Below are positions 50,678 to 59,756 of a stretch of 64,000 nucleotides of DNA, one piece after another. The DNA lies in the NCBI GenBank assembly GCA_947500775.1, contig CANMTD010000002.1:930001-994000 (forward strand), written 5' to 3'. This DNA comes from an uncultured Paracoccaceae bacterium (GTDB lineage: Bacteria; Pseudomonadota; Alphaproteobacteria; Rhodobacterales; Rhodobacteraceae). The notes beneath the pieces are model-generated. The model did no database searches. It saw nothing but the letters and a program-made list of their open reading frames with translations, and was not told the DNA's origin. Each line of letters opens with the position of its first letter. Positions within the stretch are counted from its first letter, which is position 1. A program made the position numbers and the translations under genes.

Positions 50678-52287
50678 TGGCATATGATTACATCATCGTC
50701 GGCGCCGGATCGGCCGGTTGCGTGCTGGCCAATCGCCTGTCTGCGGACCCCAGCTTGCGCGTTCTGCTGCTTGAGGCGGGCGGCCGTGACGTCAACCCGT
50801 GGATCCATGTGCCGGTCGGGTATTTCAAGACCCTGCACAATCCCAACACCGACTGGTGCTATAAAACCGAAGCGGACCAAGGCCTGAACGGGCGGTCGCT
50901 GGACTGGCCGCGCGGCAAGACCCTTGGCGGGTCCAGCTCGATCAACGGGTTGCTGTATGTGCGCGGGCAAAAGGAAGATTACGACCACTGGGGCCAACTG
51001 GGCAACACCGGCTGGTCCTATGACGATGTGCTGCCGCTGTTCAAACGCAGCGAAAGCCACGAATTCGGCGAAAGCGAATTTCATGGCGGCGATGGCGGTC
51101 TTGCGGTGTCGACCATGCGCGCCAAAAGCCCGATTTCCGAGGCCTTCATCGATGCGGCCGTCGAAATGGGCGTGCCGCGCCGCGATGATTTCAACGGGGC
51201 CGAACAGGAAGGCGCCGGGTATTTCCAGCAAACCGCCCGCAACGGGTTTCGCTGTTCTTCGGCCAAGGCCTTCCTCTCCCCCATTCGCAACAGGCGCAGG
51301 AATCTGGATATCGTCACCCACGCCCATACCACGGGGCTGTGTTTTGCCGACGACGCCGCGCATCAGGTGACCGGGGTGCATTACGACCGCAAGGGCGTGC
51401 CGCAGACCGCCCTGTTGCGCGATGGTGGCGAGGTGATCCTGTCGGCAGGCGCCATCGGGTCGCCGCAACTGTTAGAGGTGTCGGGGATCGGGCGCGGGGA
51501 TGTCTTGCAGGCCGCGGGGGTGCCGCTGCGCCATGACCTGCCCGGCGTGGGTGAATGCCTGCAGGACCATCTGCAATTCCGGCTGGTCTATGAGGTGAAC
51601 ATCCCCACCCTGAACGACGCGATCAACAATTTCTTTCGCCGCATGGGCATCGGGATGCGATACCTGATGACACGCACCGGCCCGATGAGCCTTGGCGCCA
51701 GTCAGGTCTGCATCTTCGCGAAATCGATGGCCGGGCTGGACACGCCGGACATCCAGTTCCATTTTCAACCGCTCAGCGCGGATAAGCCGGGGGTGGAAAT
51801 GCACCCGTTTTCGGGCATCACCTCGTCCGTGTGCCAGCTGCGCCCGGAAAGCCGGGGGCACATCCACATCTCGGCGCCAGACGCCCGAAGCTATCCCCGG
51901 ATCGTGCCGAATTACCTGTCCGCGACAGCCGATCAACTCTGCGCCATTCGCGCCGTGAAATTCGCCCGCGCGATGACCCGGACCAAAGCGCTGTCGCCCT
52001 TCATCCTGCGCGAACACATGCCCAGCGGCACCATCGAAACCGACGAAGATCACCTGCAGGCGGCCCGCAATATCGCGCAGACGATCTATCACCCCACCAG
52101 CACCTGCAAAATGGGACAGGATGATCAATCTGTCGTCGATGAACGTTTGCGCGTGCGCGGTATCAAAGGGCTGCGGGTGGCCGACGCTTCGATCATGCCG
52201 ACCATCGTTTCGGGCAATACCAATGCCCCCACAATCATGATCGGCGAAAAAGCCAGCGAGATGATCCTGCAGGACCGCGCACGGTAA
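50677..52287 (+). CDS. GMC-family oxidoreductase (choline dehydrogenase-like)
   Basis: FAD-dependent alcohol oxidoreductase of 536 residues. The N-terminus holds YIIVGAGSAGCVLANRLS, then GKTLGGSSSINGLLYVRG, and the C-terminus has the catalytic His in YHPTSTCKMG and Asn in SGNTNAPTIMIGEKASEMIL. The best-known relatives are choline and other alcohol dehydrogenases, but here the neighbouring genes are TRAP transport genes and the substrate may be whatever that system imports. ATG at 50677 is used in place of the GTG just before it, because of the TGATG coupling. Confidence 0.93.
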   Translation: MAYDYIIVGAGSAGCVLANRLSADPSLRVLLLEAGGRDVNPWIHVPVGYFKTLHNPNTDWCYKTEADQGLNGRSLDWPRGKTLGGSSSINGLLYVRGQKEDYDHWGQLGNTGWSYDDVLPLFKRSESHEFGESEFHGGDGGLAVSTMRAKSPISEAFIDAAVEMGVPRRDDFNGAEQEGAGYFQQTARNGFRCSSAKAFLSPIRNRRRNLDIVTHAHTTGLCFADDAAHQVTGVHYDRKGVPQTALLRDGGEVILSAGAIGSPQLLEVSGIGRGDVLQAAGVPLRHDLPGVGECLQDHLQFRLVYEVNIPTLNDAINNFFRRMGIGMRYLMTRTGPMSLGASQVCIFAKSMAGLDTPDIQFHFQPLSADKPGVEMHPFSGITSSVCQLRPESRGHIHISAPDARSYPRIVPNYLSATADQLCAIRAVKFARAMTRTKALSPFILREHMPSGTIETDEDHLQAARNIAQTIYHPTSTCKMGQDDQSVVDERLRVRGIKGLRVADASIMPTIVSGNTNAPTIMIGEKASEMILQDRAR

Positions 52288-52296
52288 TTCCGCCCG

Positions 52297-52947
52297 TCAC
52301 ATCGCCCCCTGCTGAAATCCCCGCGACACGGCAATGGCCGCACGGACGCCATCGACAAGCAGAAGATCTGTGTGCTTTTTGATCAGCTCAGGCAGATGCA
52401 CCATCCCCGCGCATCCAAGGACAAGACAGTCGATGTTATCCTCTTGCTCGGCCAGCAGAATTTCCCCAAGCACGCGGTCCGCGGCTGCGGCGGGCTGGCG
52501 CTCAAGCTCCAGAACCTCGACACCGCTGGCCCGTACCCGCGAAAGATACGGCGCCAGGTGATAGTCCCGTATGTTGCCCTCAAGGATCGGCACCGACACC
52601 TCAAGGGTCGTCACCACGGAAAACCGCCTGCCTGCCATTGCAGCCACATGATAGGCCGCCTGCCCTATCCCGACAACCGGACAGGACGCGATCCTGCGCG
52701 CCTCGGCCAGACCGGTATCGTCGAAACAGCCAATCACGATTGCCCTGGCCCCATTCCGCGCGGCTTTGTCCACAAGCTCCAACATCGGCGGAACCGCGGC
52801 ATCGCCCTGGGCCTTTCCCTGAATGGCCGGGGGGCCGTCGGTCGAGGTCCAGCCTTCGATCGCGACATCGGGGCTGACCTGTTGCGCGGTCTGCACCATG
52901 GCTTCGGTCATTGACGCTGTGGAATTCGGGTTGATCAGGACAATCAT
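52297..52947 (-). CDS. Asp/Glu/hydantoin racemase family protein
   Basis: A 216-residue cofactor-independent racemase-fold enzyme. The start IVLINPNSTASMTEAM is typical of hydantoin and allantoin racemases, and the two catalytic cysteines lie in VIGCFDDTG and VLGCAGMVHL. It overlaps the ABC permease gene by 4 nt as the last gene of the transport operon, suggesting the imported compound is a chiral amide, hydantoin or amino acid. It is 9 bp from the convergent GMC gene. Confidence 0.9.
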   Translation of the reverse strand: MIVLINPNSTASMTEAMVQTAQQVSPDVAIEGWTSTDGPPAIQGKAQGDAAVPPMLELVDKAARNGARAIVIGCFDDTGLAEARRIASCPVVGIGQAAYHVAAMAGRRFSVVTTLEVSVPILEGNIRDYHLAPYLSRVRASGVEVLELERQPAAAADRVLGEILLAEQEDNIDCLVLGCAGMVHLPELIKKHTDLLLVDGVRAAIAVSRGFQQGAM

Positions 52948-53786
52948 ACCATGCCCTTGCCCGCATCAGTGCCCGCTTTTGCCTTGCGGCGTGAACTGCT
53001 CCAGGCCAGCAACAGAAAAAACCCGATCATCAGGAAGGAAAACACCGTGGTCAGGGTCCCCAGCGCATAAAGAACCGGGGTGGTGACATTGGTCGTCATG
53101 CCAAAGATTTCCAGCGGAAGCGTGTTGTAGCTGCCAGATGTCAGAAGCGTGCGGGCAAATTCGTCATAGCTGAGCGTGAACCCGAAAAGCGCCACCCCGA
53201 TCAGCGACGGCCCGATGATCGGCAGCACCACATGGCGCAATGTTTGCCAGGACGAGGCGCCAAGATCGCGCGCCGCCTCTTCATAGCTTTTGTCGAAGCG
53301 GTTGAAGACCGCAAACATGATCAGCAACCCAAACGGCAGCGTCCAGGTCAACTGCGACCCGAACCCCGAGGTGGACCAATGCACCTGCAACCCGGCCCGG
53401 CTGAAGACAAGCCCGACCCCAAGCGAGATCAGGATCGACGGGATGACCAGCGACGTGATGATCAGGTAGAACAGGATCGTCGACCCGGCAAAGCGCTTGC
53501 GAAAGGCCAGCCCGCCCATCACCGAGACAACGACGGTGGTGACCATGACCATCAGCCCAAGCACAAAGCTGCGCCCGAAACTGCCCCAGATATCGCCAAC
53601 GGCCTGCTGTTCGAAAAGATCGCGGAACCAATGCAGCGAAACCCCGTTCATCGGAAAGGTCAGCCCCCCGCTGGGCCCCTGAAAGGACAGGATCGCGATG
53701 GTGATCGTCGGCCCGTAAAGAAACAGCAGGAACAGACCGAAGAAGGTCGCCAAGATGTAGAAAGAGCGGGGGCGCGGTTCCATCAC
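52944..53786 (-). CDS. ABC transporter permease, polyamine type (PotC-like)
   Basis: A 280-residue inner-membrane protein with about six hydrophobic segments. The EAA loop that contacts the ATPase is visible in YEEAARDLGASSWQTLRHVVLPIIGPSLIGV. The position and sequence match the second permease of spermidine/putrescine-type importers. Overlaps of 4 nt with the racemase gene and with the first permease gene show tight coupling. Confidence 0.94.
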   Translation of the reverse strand: MMEPRPRSFYILATFFGLFLLFLYGPTITIAILSFQGPSGGLTFPMNGVSLHWFRDLFEQQAVGDIWGSFGRSFVLGLMVMVTTVVVSVMGGLAFRKRFAGSTILFYLIITSLVIPSILISLGVGLVFSRAGLQVHWSTSGFGSQLTWTLPFGLLIMFAVFNRFDKSYEEAARDLGASSWQTLRHVVLPIIGPSLIGVALFGFTLSYDEFARTLLTSGSYNTLPLEIFGMTTNVTTPVLYALGTLTTVFSFLMIGFFLLLAWSSSRRKAKAGTDAGKGMV

Positions 53787-54646
53787 AGCTCCTTCCGGAT
53801 GTCGACAAAGCGCAACAGCACCCCGATCATGATCAGGACCGTGATCAGCAGGACCACCGCAGTGGCCGCAGCGGAAGGGTATTGAAGAAGGGCGATGTCA
53901 TTTGAAATCAGGCGGCCGACATTGGCCGACTGGCTGCCCGACATGAAGCGCACGGTGATGAAATCGCCCATCACCAGCGTGACCACGAAAATCGTGCCGA
54001 TCATGATCCCCGGCTTTGTCAGCGGGATGATCACGTTCCACAGAATTTGCGCCCCGTTCGCACCCGCATCGCGCGCCGCTTCGATCAGCGATTTGTCGAT
54101 ACGCATCATGGTGTTGAAGATCGGAACCACCATGAACAGCGTATAAAGATGTACAAAGGCAAGGATCACCGCAAAGTCGCTGAACAACAGCCACTCCAAC
54201 GGTTCATCAATCACCCCCCAGGACATCAACGCCGAATTGGCGATGCCATTGCGCCCCAGAAACGGAATCCAACTGATCATGCGGATGATGTTCGACGTCC
54301 AGAACGGGATCGTGCACATCAGAAAAAGGGCGATCTGCCAGGTCAGGCTGCGGACATGGAAGGCCAGAAAATAGGCCACGGTAAAGCCAATCACCAAAGT
54401 GAACCCCCATGTGATCAGCGCATATTTGAACGTATTGATGAAAACCTTGTAGGTGACCGGCGATCCGAACAGGAATTCGTAGTTTTCCAGAACAAAGGCC
54501 GGGATGATCGAAAATTCGGTTGCCTGCCAGAAGCTGACGACGACGATCATCGCAATCGGCAGAACAAGAAACAGCAAAAGCACCACCAGCAGGGGCGAGA
54601 CCATAAAAAGGGCACTGGCTGAGCTGTTTTTGGGAAATTGGGTCAT
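53783..54646 (-). CDS. ABC transporter permease, polyamine type (PotB-like)
   Basis: A 287-residue inner-membrane protein, first permease of the importer. The N-terminal segment LFMVSPLLVVLLLFLVLPIAMIVVVSFW and the EAA loop LIEAARDAGANGAQILWNVIIPLTKPGIMIG are standard. ATG at 54646 is selected; a start further upstream would run through the 11-bp stem-loop. It overlaps the second permease by 4 nt. Confidence 0.94.
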   Translation of the reverse strand: MTQFPKNSSASALFMVSPLLVVLLLFLVLPIAMIVVVSFWQATEFSIIPAFVLENYEFLFGSPVTYKVFINTFKYALITWGFTLVIGFTVAYFLAFHVRSLTWQIALFLMCTIPFWTSNIIRMISWIPFLGRNGIANSALMSWGVIDEPLEWLLFSDFAVILAFVHLYTLFMVVPIFNTMMRIDKSLIEAARDAGANGAQILWNVIIPLTKPGIMIGTIFVVTLVMGDFITVRFMSGSQSANVGRLISNDIALLQYPSAAATAVVLLITVLIMIGVLLRFVDIRKEL

Positions 54647-54665
54647 GGCACTCTCAGGCTGCGGA

Positions 54666-54694
54666 TTGGGACGCGGGCAAGCGCCGCGTCCCAA
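54666..54694 (-). other. 11-bp perfect stem-loop after the ABC binding-protein gene
   Basis: TTGGGACGCGG and CCGCGTCCCAA enclose 7 nt, starting 8 nt after the stop codon of the binding-protein gene. There is no T-run. The likely role is to raise the level of the binding protein above that of the permeases. Confidence 0.65.
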
Positions 54695-54702
54695 GGTATT
54701 GT

Positions 54703-55962
54703 TCAAGCGGCGATAAATTCGTTCCACTTGCGAACCATATACTGGTTCTCGTCCATAACCGCGTTCCAGCAGGCGACGGCGCCCATACGGTCGTAGAACG
54801 ACCCGCCGTCGCGCACGGCACCGGCCTTTTCCATGACGTCACCGAAGGGGTTGGTGATATCGCCCTGGGCCGGTTTGCCTTCGAACCAGAACCCCCACTC
54901 ATCAGCGCTCATGTGGTTCTTCGAGGTTTCCGGCACGGCCGAGTAATAGCCCTGGCGCATCAAAAATCCGCCGACCCAGCCGTCGAGATACCAGTTGATA
55001 TACTCATAAGCCGCATCAAGCTCGATCCCCGACAGCGCCTTGGACAGACCGATGCCACCCCCCCAGCTGCGATACCCTTCTTCCAGCGGCTGATAGACGC
55101 AAGGGATGCCCTTGGACCGGACGGCGGTGATGGCCGGCGACCACATCGACTGGATCACGACCTCGCCCGAGGCCATGAGGTTCACGCTTTCGTCGAATGA
55201 TTTCCAGAAGGCGCGGAACTGGCCGTTCTTCTTGGCTTCGGTGAAGATGCCAAGCGTCAGGTCGATCTCTTCCTTGGTCATGTTGCCCTTGTCGGGATAG
55301 GTGTATTCGCCCATCGACTCGACAACCATCGCCATGTCCATGATGCCGATCGACGAAATATCAAGGATCGACGCCTTGCCCTTGAACTCGGGGTTCAGAA
55401 GTTCGGACCAGTTGCTGATCGGCCGTCCGATCAGGTCGGGGCGGATGCCAAGCGTATCGGCATTATAGATCGTCGGGATCAGCGTCATCCAACCGGATTC
55501 TTCCTGAACGAAATCAGTGCCGTTGGGGCCAGAGGTGAACCCCACTGTATGCGGCGCCGTGCCTTGGGCAATCACGCTGTCGGGGGTCAGTTTTCCGGAC
55601 CGGAACGTTCCCACGATCTTGTCGTAGTTCTTGATCTTCGAGGTATCCATCGCCTGAAGGTTGCCGGTCGGCCAGACCTTTTTGCAGATCCAGTATTCGA
55701 TATCGGCGATGTCAAAACTGTTGGGCTGGGTCGCCGCCCGCTGGGTCACACTGTCGGAATCCAGCGCCGTCATTTCCAGCGTGAACCCAAGATCCTCTTT
55801 CACCTTCTGTGCGACCTCGTTCAGGTTCGACACGCCGGTGCCGAACTGGCGCAGGGTGACGTTCTTGATGTTCTGCGCCCAGATCATGGGCGCGCCCAGC
55901 GTGCTGGCACCAACAGCGGCGGCGCCCGTTTTCAGAAGATTTCTTCTTGATAAATTAGACAT
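54703..55962 (-). CDS. ABC transporter substrate-binding protein (PotD-like)
   Basis: Periplasmic receptor of 419 residues in the polyamine/ iron-type binding-protein family. The N-terminus has a twin-arginine-like signal (LSRRNLLKTGAAAVGASTLG, cleavage near IWAQ). Mature-region marks include TDFVQEESGWMTLIPTIYNADTLGIRPDLIG and a C-terminal half with YEYINWYLDGWVGGFLMRQGYYSAVPE. It follows the ATPase gene by 24 bp and is separated from the permeases by a stem-loop. The ligand is unknown; given the racemase, a polyamine-like or amino-acid-derived cation is possible. Confidence 0.92.
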   Translation of the reverse strand: MSNLSRRNLLKTGAAAVGASTLGAPMIWAQNIKNVTLRQFGTGVSNLNEVAQKVKEDLGFTLEMTALDSDSVTQRAATQPNSFDIADIEYWICKKVWPTGNLQAMDTSKIKNYDKIVGTFRSGKLTPDSVIAQGTAPHTVGFTSGPNGTDFVQEESGWMTLIPTIYNADTLGIRPDLIGRPISNWSELLNPEFKGKASILDISSIGIMDMAMVVESMGEYTYPDKGNMTKEEIDLTLGIFTEAKKNGQFRAFWKSFDESVNLMASGEVVIQSMWSPAITAVRSKGIPCVYQPLEEGYRSWGGGIGLSKALSGIELDAAYEYINWYLDGWVGGFLMRQGYYSAVPETSKNHMSADEWGFWFEGKPAQGDITNPFGDVMEKAGAVRDGGSFYDRMGAVACWNAVMDENQYMVRKWNEFIAA

Positions 55963-55986
55963 GATTTCAACTCCTTGTCGGATGGT

Positions 55987-56973
55987 TCAGCTTGTAAGCT
56001 CATGCTGTTTTTCGTGTTCCCAGATCAGACCGACAGGGTCGCCCGGGTTTCGCGGGGTCGTGAAAAATTCGGCATCCGGCAGCAACGCCGTCACCTCTTG
56101 GTCGCCTGCAATTCTTGCGCAAACGGACACATGCGTGCCCTGATATTCGATGGCCGTGATATGGCCATCCATCGTGCCGCGACCCGTGTCGGTCAAACGC
56201 ACCGCGTCAGAACGCACGGCAAAATGCCCCTGCGCCAGCGCGATCACGTTGTGACCGCCCATGAACTGGGCGACAAAGGCCGTCTTTGGCGCATTGAAAA
56301 CCTCGCGCGCAGGACCGGCCTGTTCGATAACCGCGTTGTTCATGACCACTATCTCATCGGCCAATGCCAAGGCTTCGTCCTGACCGTGGGTGACATGCAG
56401 AAAGCTTATTCCAAGCTCCTGCTGCAGCCTTTTCAGCTCGCCCCGCATCCGAATGCGCAAAAACGGATCCAGCGCCGACAGGGGTTCGTCCAGCAACAAG
56501 GCCTGCGGCCGCGTGATCAGTGCGCGGGCCAGCGCAACGCGTTGCTGCTGCCCGCCTGAAAGCTGATCCGGCAACCGGTCGGCCAGCGCGGAAAGATCCA
56601 CAAGCGCCAGCATCTCGCGCGCCTTCGCAATTCGCTCAGAGGCATCGACGCCTTTCATCTTCAGGCTGAAGGCCACATTGTCGGCAACGCTAAGATGCGG
56701 AAACAACGCGTAATTCTGGAACATCATCGCCGTGCCACGCTTGGCCGGCGGCAGGTGGGAAATGTCTTTCGCCCCCAACAGGATGGACCCGTCGCTTATG
56801 CTTTCATGACCCGCAATCATCCGCAAAGTAGAGGATTTCCCACAGCCGGACGGCCCAAGCAGGCAGGTGTAGGTGCCCGGCTTGAAGTGATGGCTCACAT
56901 TGTCTACGGCCACCGTCGTGCCATAGCGTTTGGTGACCGACACCAGTTCCAGATCCGTACCCATCGCGTCCAT
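55987..56973 (-). CDS. ABC transporter ATP-binding protein (PotA-like)
   Basis: ATPase of 328 residues. Walker A is GPSGCGKSS, signature LSGGQQQRVALARALI, Walker B ALLLDEPLSALDP, with the switch His in LHVTHGQDEALALADE. A TOBE-type C-terminal domain of about 90 residues follows, as in spermidine-type importers. First gene of the operon ATPase-receptor-permease-permease-racemase. The Met at residue 4 is an alternative start. The 231-bp space to the divergent GntR gene holds operator-like dyads. Confidence 0.94.
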   Translation of the reverse strand: MDAMGTDLELVSVTKRYGTTVAVDNVSHHFKPGTYTCLLGPSGCGKSSTLRMIAGHESISDGSILLGAKDISHLPPAKRGTAMMFQNYALFPHLSVADNVAFSLKMKGVDASERIAKAREMLALVDLSALADRLPDQLSGGQQQRVALARALITRPQALLLDEPLSALDPFLRIRMRGELKRLQQELGISFLHVTHGQDEALALADEIVVMNNAVIEQAGPAREVFNAPKTAFVAQFMGGHNVIALAQGHFAVRSDAVRLTDTGRGTMDGHITAIEYQGTHVSVCARIAGDQEVTALLPDAEFFTTPRNPGDPVGLIWEHEKQHELTS

Positions 56974-57113
56974 ATGCCCCCTGACCGTTACTCACAGGAG
57001 CCCCCGGCAACCCGGGCTTGGAAAGGTTTCGCGAACGCAGGCGCGGCGCAATGCACCGATTTGCCCGAAACAAATGCAGGATTCACGTGCCGTGATTATA
57101 AGTTGGGCGCAAT

Positions 57114-57150
57114 ATTGTATACAATTAAGCCGCATCATTGTGCACGCAAT
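57114..57150. promoter_or_regulatory. Operator-like dyads for the GntR regulator
   Basis: A perfect 12-bp palindrome ATTGTATACAAT at 57114-57125 is followed by a related, imperfect ATTGTGCACGCAAT at 57137-57150, about 24 bp centre to centre. The half-site ATTGT-AC is of the type bound by FCD-subfamily GntR proteins. The pair lies between the divergent ABC operon and the GntR gene, 55-91 bp before the latter, a good position to control both. Confidence 0.6.
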
Positions 57151-57204
57151 CACCGACTTGAGTACACGCTACGGCCCTGTCATGAAGACAAGAGGGTGAT
57201 TCAG

Positions 57205-57900
57205 ATGCTCGACAAACCAGAACCAAAAAAAACTGCACGCCAGGCCGATGAAATCTCGGCGGCACTTACGCTGGCCATCCATCAGCACCGTATCGCGCCC
57301 GGCACCAAGCTGGGCGAGGACGAGCTGGCAGATATCTATGGCGTATCGCGCACGATCATCCGCGCCGCCCTGCTTTCGCTTTCCCACCAGCAACTGGTCG
57401 AGATTCACCGAAACCGCGGCGCGTTTGTCGCGCAACCCTCATTGCGCGAAGCCCGCGAAGTGTTCGAGGCGCGCGAACTGATCGAACCCCGGACCGCCCA
57501 CAGTGCCGCGGCGCGCGCGACCGCAGACGATATCAAACGGCTGCATCACCATATCAACAATGAACACGCCGCCCTGGCCAAGGCCGACAAAGGCGCGGCC
57601 CTTCACCTGTCCGGTCTGTTCCACATCGAAATCGCACGCATCGCGGATCAGACCACCATCGCTGGCTTTGTCGAGGCTTTGATTGCCCGGTCTTCGCTGA
57701 TCATCGCGCTGTACTGGCGGCGTGAAAGCGCGCTTTGCGAAAAACACGCCCACCACGCACTTGTCGAGGCAATTGCCGCAGGCGACGGTACGCTGGCCGA
57801 GGAACTGATGCGCAGCCACTTGTTGGACCTGCATTCGGCCCTTGATTTGCGCGACCGTCAGACGCCGGGCCGCAGCCTGAAAGAGGCCCTGTCCCCGTGA
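57205..57900 (+). CDS. GntR family (FCD subfamily) transcriptional regulator
   Basis: A 231-residue regulator. The winged helix lies in the first 75 residues (IAPGTKLGEDELADIYGVSRTIIRAALLSLSHQQLVEIHRNRGAFVAQP) and an all-helical FCD effector domain follows (EVFEARELIEPRTAHSAAARAT, with metal-site-like His in LFHIEIARIAD and HHALVEAIAAGD). ATG at 57205 is chosen because the domain begins a few residues later; the frame is open far upstream inside the divergent gene. It overlaps the acetyltransferase gene by GTGA and probably represses the divergent ABC operon. Confidence 0.93.
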   Translation: MLDKPEPKKTARQADEISAALTLAIHQHRIAPGTKLGEDELADIYGVSRTIIRAALLSLSHQQLVEIHRNRGAFVAQPSLREAREVFEARELIEPRTAHSAAARATADDIKRLHHHINNEHAALAKADKGAALHLSGLFHIEIARIADQTTIAGFVEALIARSSLIIALYWRRESALCEKHAHHALVEAIAAGDGTLAEELMRSHLLDLHSALDLRDRQTPGRSLKEALSP

Positions 57901-58727
57901 ACACCCGCCGCATGGATCTTGCCGATCTTGAAATGGTGCTTGACTGGGCGCGCGACGAAGGCTGGAACCCCGGCGTGACCGACGCCCCGGCGTTTCATGC
58001 CGCCGACCCCGAAGGCTTTTTCCTGGCCCACGTCGATGGAAAGCCTGCCGCTGCGATTTCGGTCGTCAACCACGACGCGGATCACGCCTTTCTGGGGCTT
58101 TATATCTGCCGGCCCGAGTTTCGCGGTCAGGGCCATGGCCTTGCGCTTTGGAACGCGGGCCTGGCCCACGCGGGGGGGCGCTCTGTCTCTCTTGACGGTG
58201 TCCCGGATCAACAGGCCAATTACGCTCGCTCAGGGTTCGTGAAAACGGGGCAAACCATTCGCTATAAAGGGTTTGCGCCGTCATCCGGGATGTCAGGCGC
58301 CCGGGTCGCTTCGACACGTGATATCGCGGGGCTGATTGCCGCCGACAGGCAAGCGGTCGGTCACGCCCGCCCATCTTTCGCCGCCGAGTGGTTTCGGACG
58401 TCAGCGTCACGGCAGACCGTTCTGTTGAACGACCACAGCGCGCCCCCGGCCTTTACCACGTTTCGCAAATGCTGGGATGGCATCAAAATCGGCCCTCTGC
58501 ACGCGCATCACCCTGATCAGGCGATCGCCCTGTTGAAGGCCCGTCCGGAAGGTTTCGAAGAAGGACCTCTCTATGTCGATGTTCCAATGCACAGCAAACC
58601 ATTGGAAGAATTGCTGATCGCCCATGGTTTCGAAACCGTTTTTGAAACCGCTCGGATGGTGAAAGGCACAGCGGCAGCGCAGGCCCCACCGCCGTATTAT
58701 TCTGTTGCCTGCCTTGAGCTGGGTTAG
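57897..58727 (+). CDS. Two-domain GNAT acetyltransferase
   Basis: A 276-residue protein with a GTG start overlapping the GntR stop by 4 nt. The N-terminal 130 residues are a GNAT domain; the acetyl-CoA loop is FRGQGHGLALWNAGL. The C-terminal half (IGPLHAHHPDQAIALLKARP and IAHGFETVFETARMVKG) matches the second GNAT-like domain found in YitH-type proteins. Co-transcription with the regulator suggests it acts on the imported amine or a metabolite of it. Acceptor unknown. Confidence 0.85.
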   Translation: MNTRRMDLADLEMVLDWARDEGWNPGVTDAPAFHAADPEGFFLAHVDGKPAAAISVVNHDADHAFLGLYICRPEFRGQGHGLALWNAGLAHAGGRSVSLDGVPDQQANYARSGFVKTGQTIRYKGFAPSSGMSGARVASTRDIAGLIAADRQAVGHARPSFAAEWFRTSASRQTVLLNDHSAPPAFTTFRKCWDGIKIGPLHAHHPDQAIALLKARPEGFEEGPLYVDVPMHSKPLEELLIAHGFETVFETARMVKGTAAAQAPPPYYSVACLELG

Positions 58728-58890
58728 GCCCGTGCCAATGGGTTGGAGAACGCATAAATCACACCACTACCGATCCTCCTGCGCCGAAGTGGCCGCCCGC
58801 GCAGTCACGAACAAGGGACCCAGACATGGGCGAGGATCACTAGACACTTTTTCCACATTGCTGGGAAAATAACATCTGTCGGGGAGAAAC

Positions 58891-59745
58891 GTGTTGGAAC
58901 GGATCGGTATTATCGGGCTGGGCCGGATGGGCAGCGCAATCGCGCAGCGGATGGTGGCAGAGGGGCGTTCGGTCCTGGGGTGGACCCGCAGCGGCCGCGC
59001 TGTCGAAGGCGTAGAAAATGCCCGGGACCTGGAAACACTGGTTGAACGCTGTGACACGCTGATCCTGAGCCTATTTGATGATGCGGCTGTTGCAAGTGTT
59101 CTGGATATGCTTTTGGCGCATGATCTGGCGGGCAAACAAATCATCGACACAAGCACGGTTACACCCGACCTTTTAAAGACCCGTATCGGCCAGATTACGG
59201 CTCTGGGGGCCACTGCTGTTGATGCGCCGATTTCCGGCGGGCCAGAGCTGGTCTTGGCAGGCAACTGTGGCATCTTCATCGGCGGCGATGACGCCAGTGC
59301 AATGCGGGCGCGTGAAACTCTGACCGCGATATCCGGGCGCATCTTTCACGTGGGCCCACTTGGCACCGGGCTTGTCATGAAGGTCATCAACAACAGCATG
59401 ATACAGGTCTATTTCAACGGTCTTGCAGATCTGTTGCCGCTGGCCAGAAAGGCCGGGCTGCCGCTGGAAACGGCCCTGCGCATCTTATGCGGCGGGCCTG
59501 CTGGCATGCCGATGGTCAGAGACCGGATTCCCAAGGTATTGGGAGAAGACACCGATGTCGGGTTCACCTTGAATGCGGTCTTCAAAGACAACGAAGTGTT
59601 CCTTGGTGTCGTTGAATCTTTTGGGCTGACCTCCCCGATGCTGAAACACTTTGGCATGCAGAAGGATGCGATAATCAAAGCAGGTTTGGGCGAGCGCGAC
59701 CCAGCCGCGTTTATCAACCTGGCTTACGACGGCGGCGAAACCTAA
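58891..59745 (+). CDS. 3-hydroxyisobutyrate dehydrogenase-type oxidoreductase
   Basis: NAD(P)-dependent beta-hydroxyacid dehydrogenase of 284 residues. The Rossmann motif is GIIGLGRMGSAIA (6-18), the substrate-binding signature is DAPISGG (111-117) and the catalytic lysine is Lys164 in GTGLVMKVINNS. The start is GTG, with GGGGAG upstream. It is the last gene before the IS3 remnant, which begins 12 bp after its stop. Substrate could be 3-hydroxyisobutyrate, tartronate semialdehyde or a similar acid. Confidence 0.9.
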   Translation: MLERIGIIGLGRMGSAIAQRMVAEGRSVLGWTRSGRAVEGVENARDLETLVERCDTLILSLFDDAAVASVLDMLLAHDLAGKQIIDTSTVTPDLLKTRIGQITALGATAVDAPISGGPELVLAGNCGIFIGGDDASAMRARETLTAISGRIFHVGPLGTGLVMKVINNSMIQVYFNGLADLLPLARKAGLPLETALRILCGGPAGMPMVRDRIPKVLGEDTDVGFTLNAVFKDNEVFLGVVESFGLTSPMLKHFGMQKDAIIKAGLGERDPAAFINLAYDGGET

Positions 59746-59756
59746 GATACCCAACC

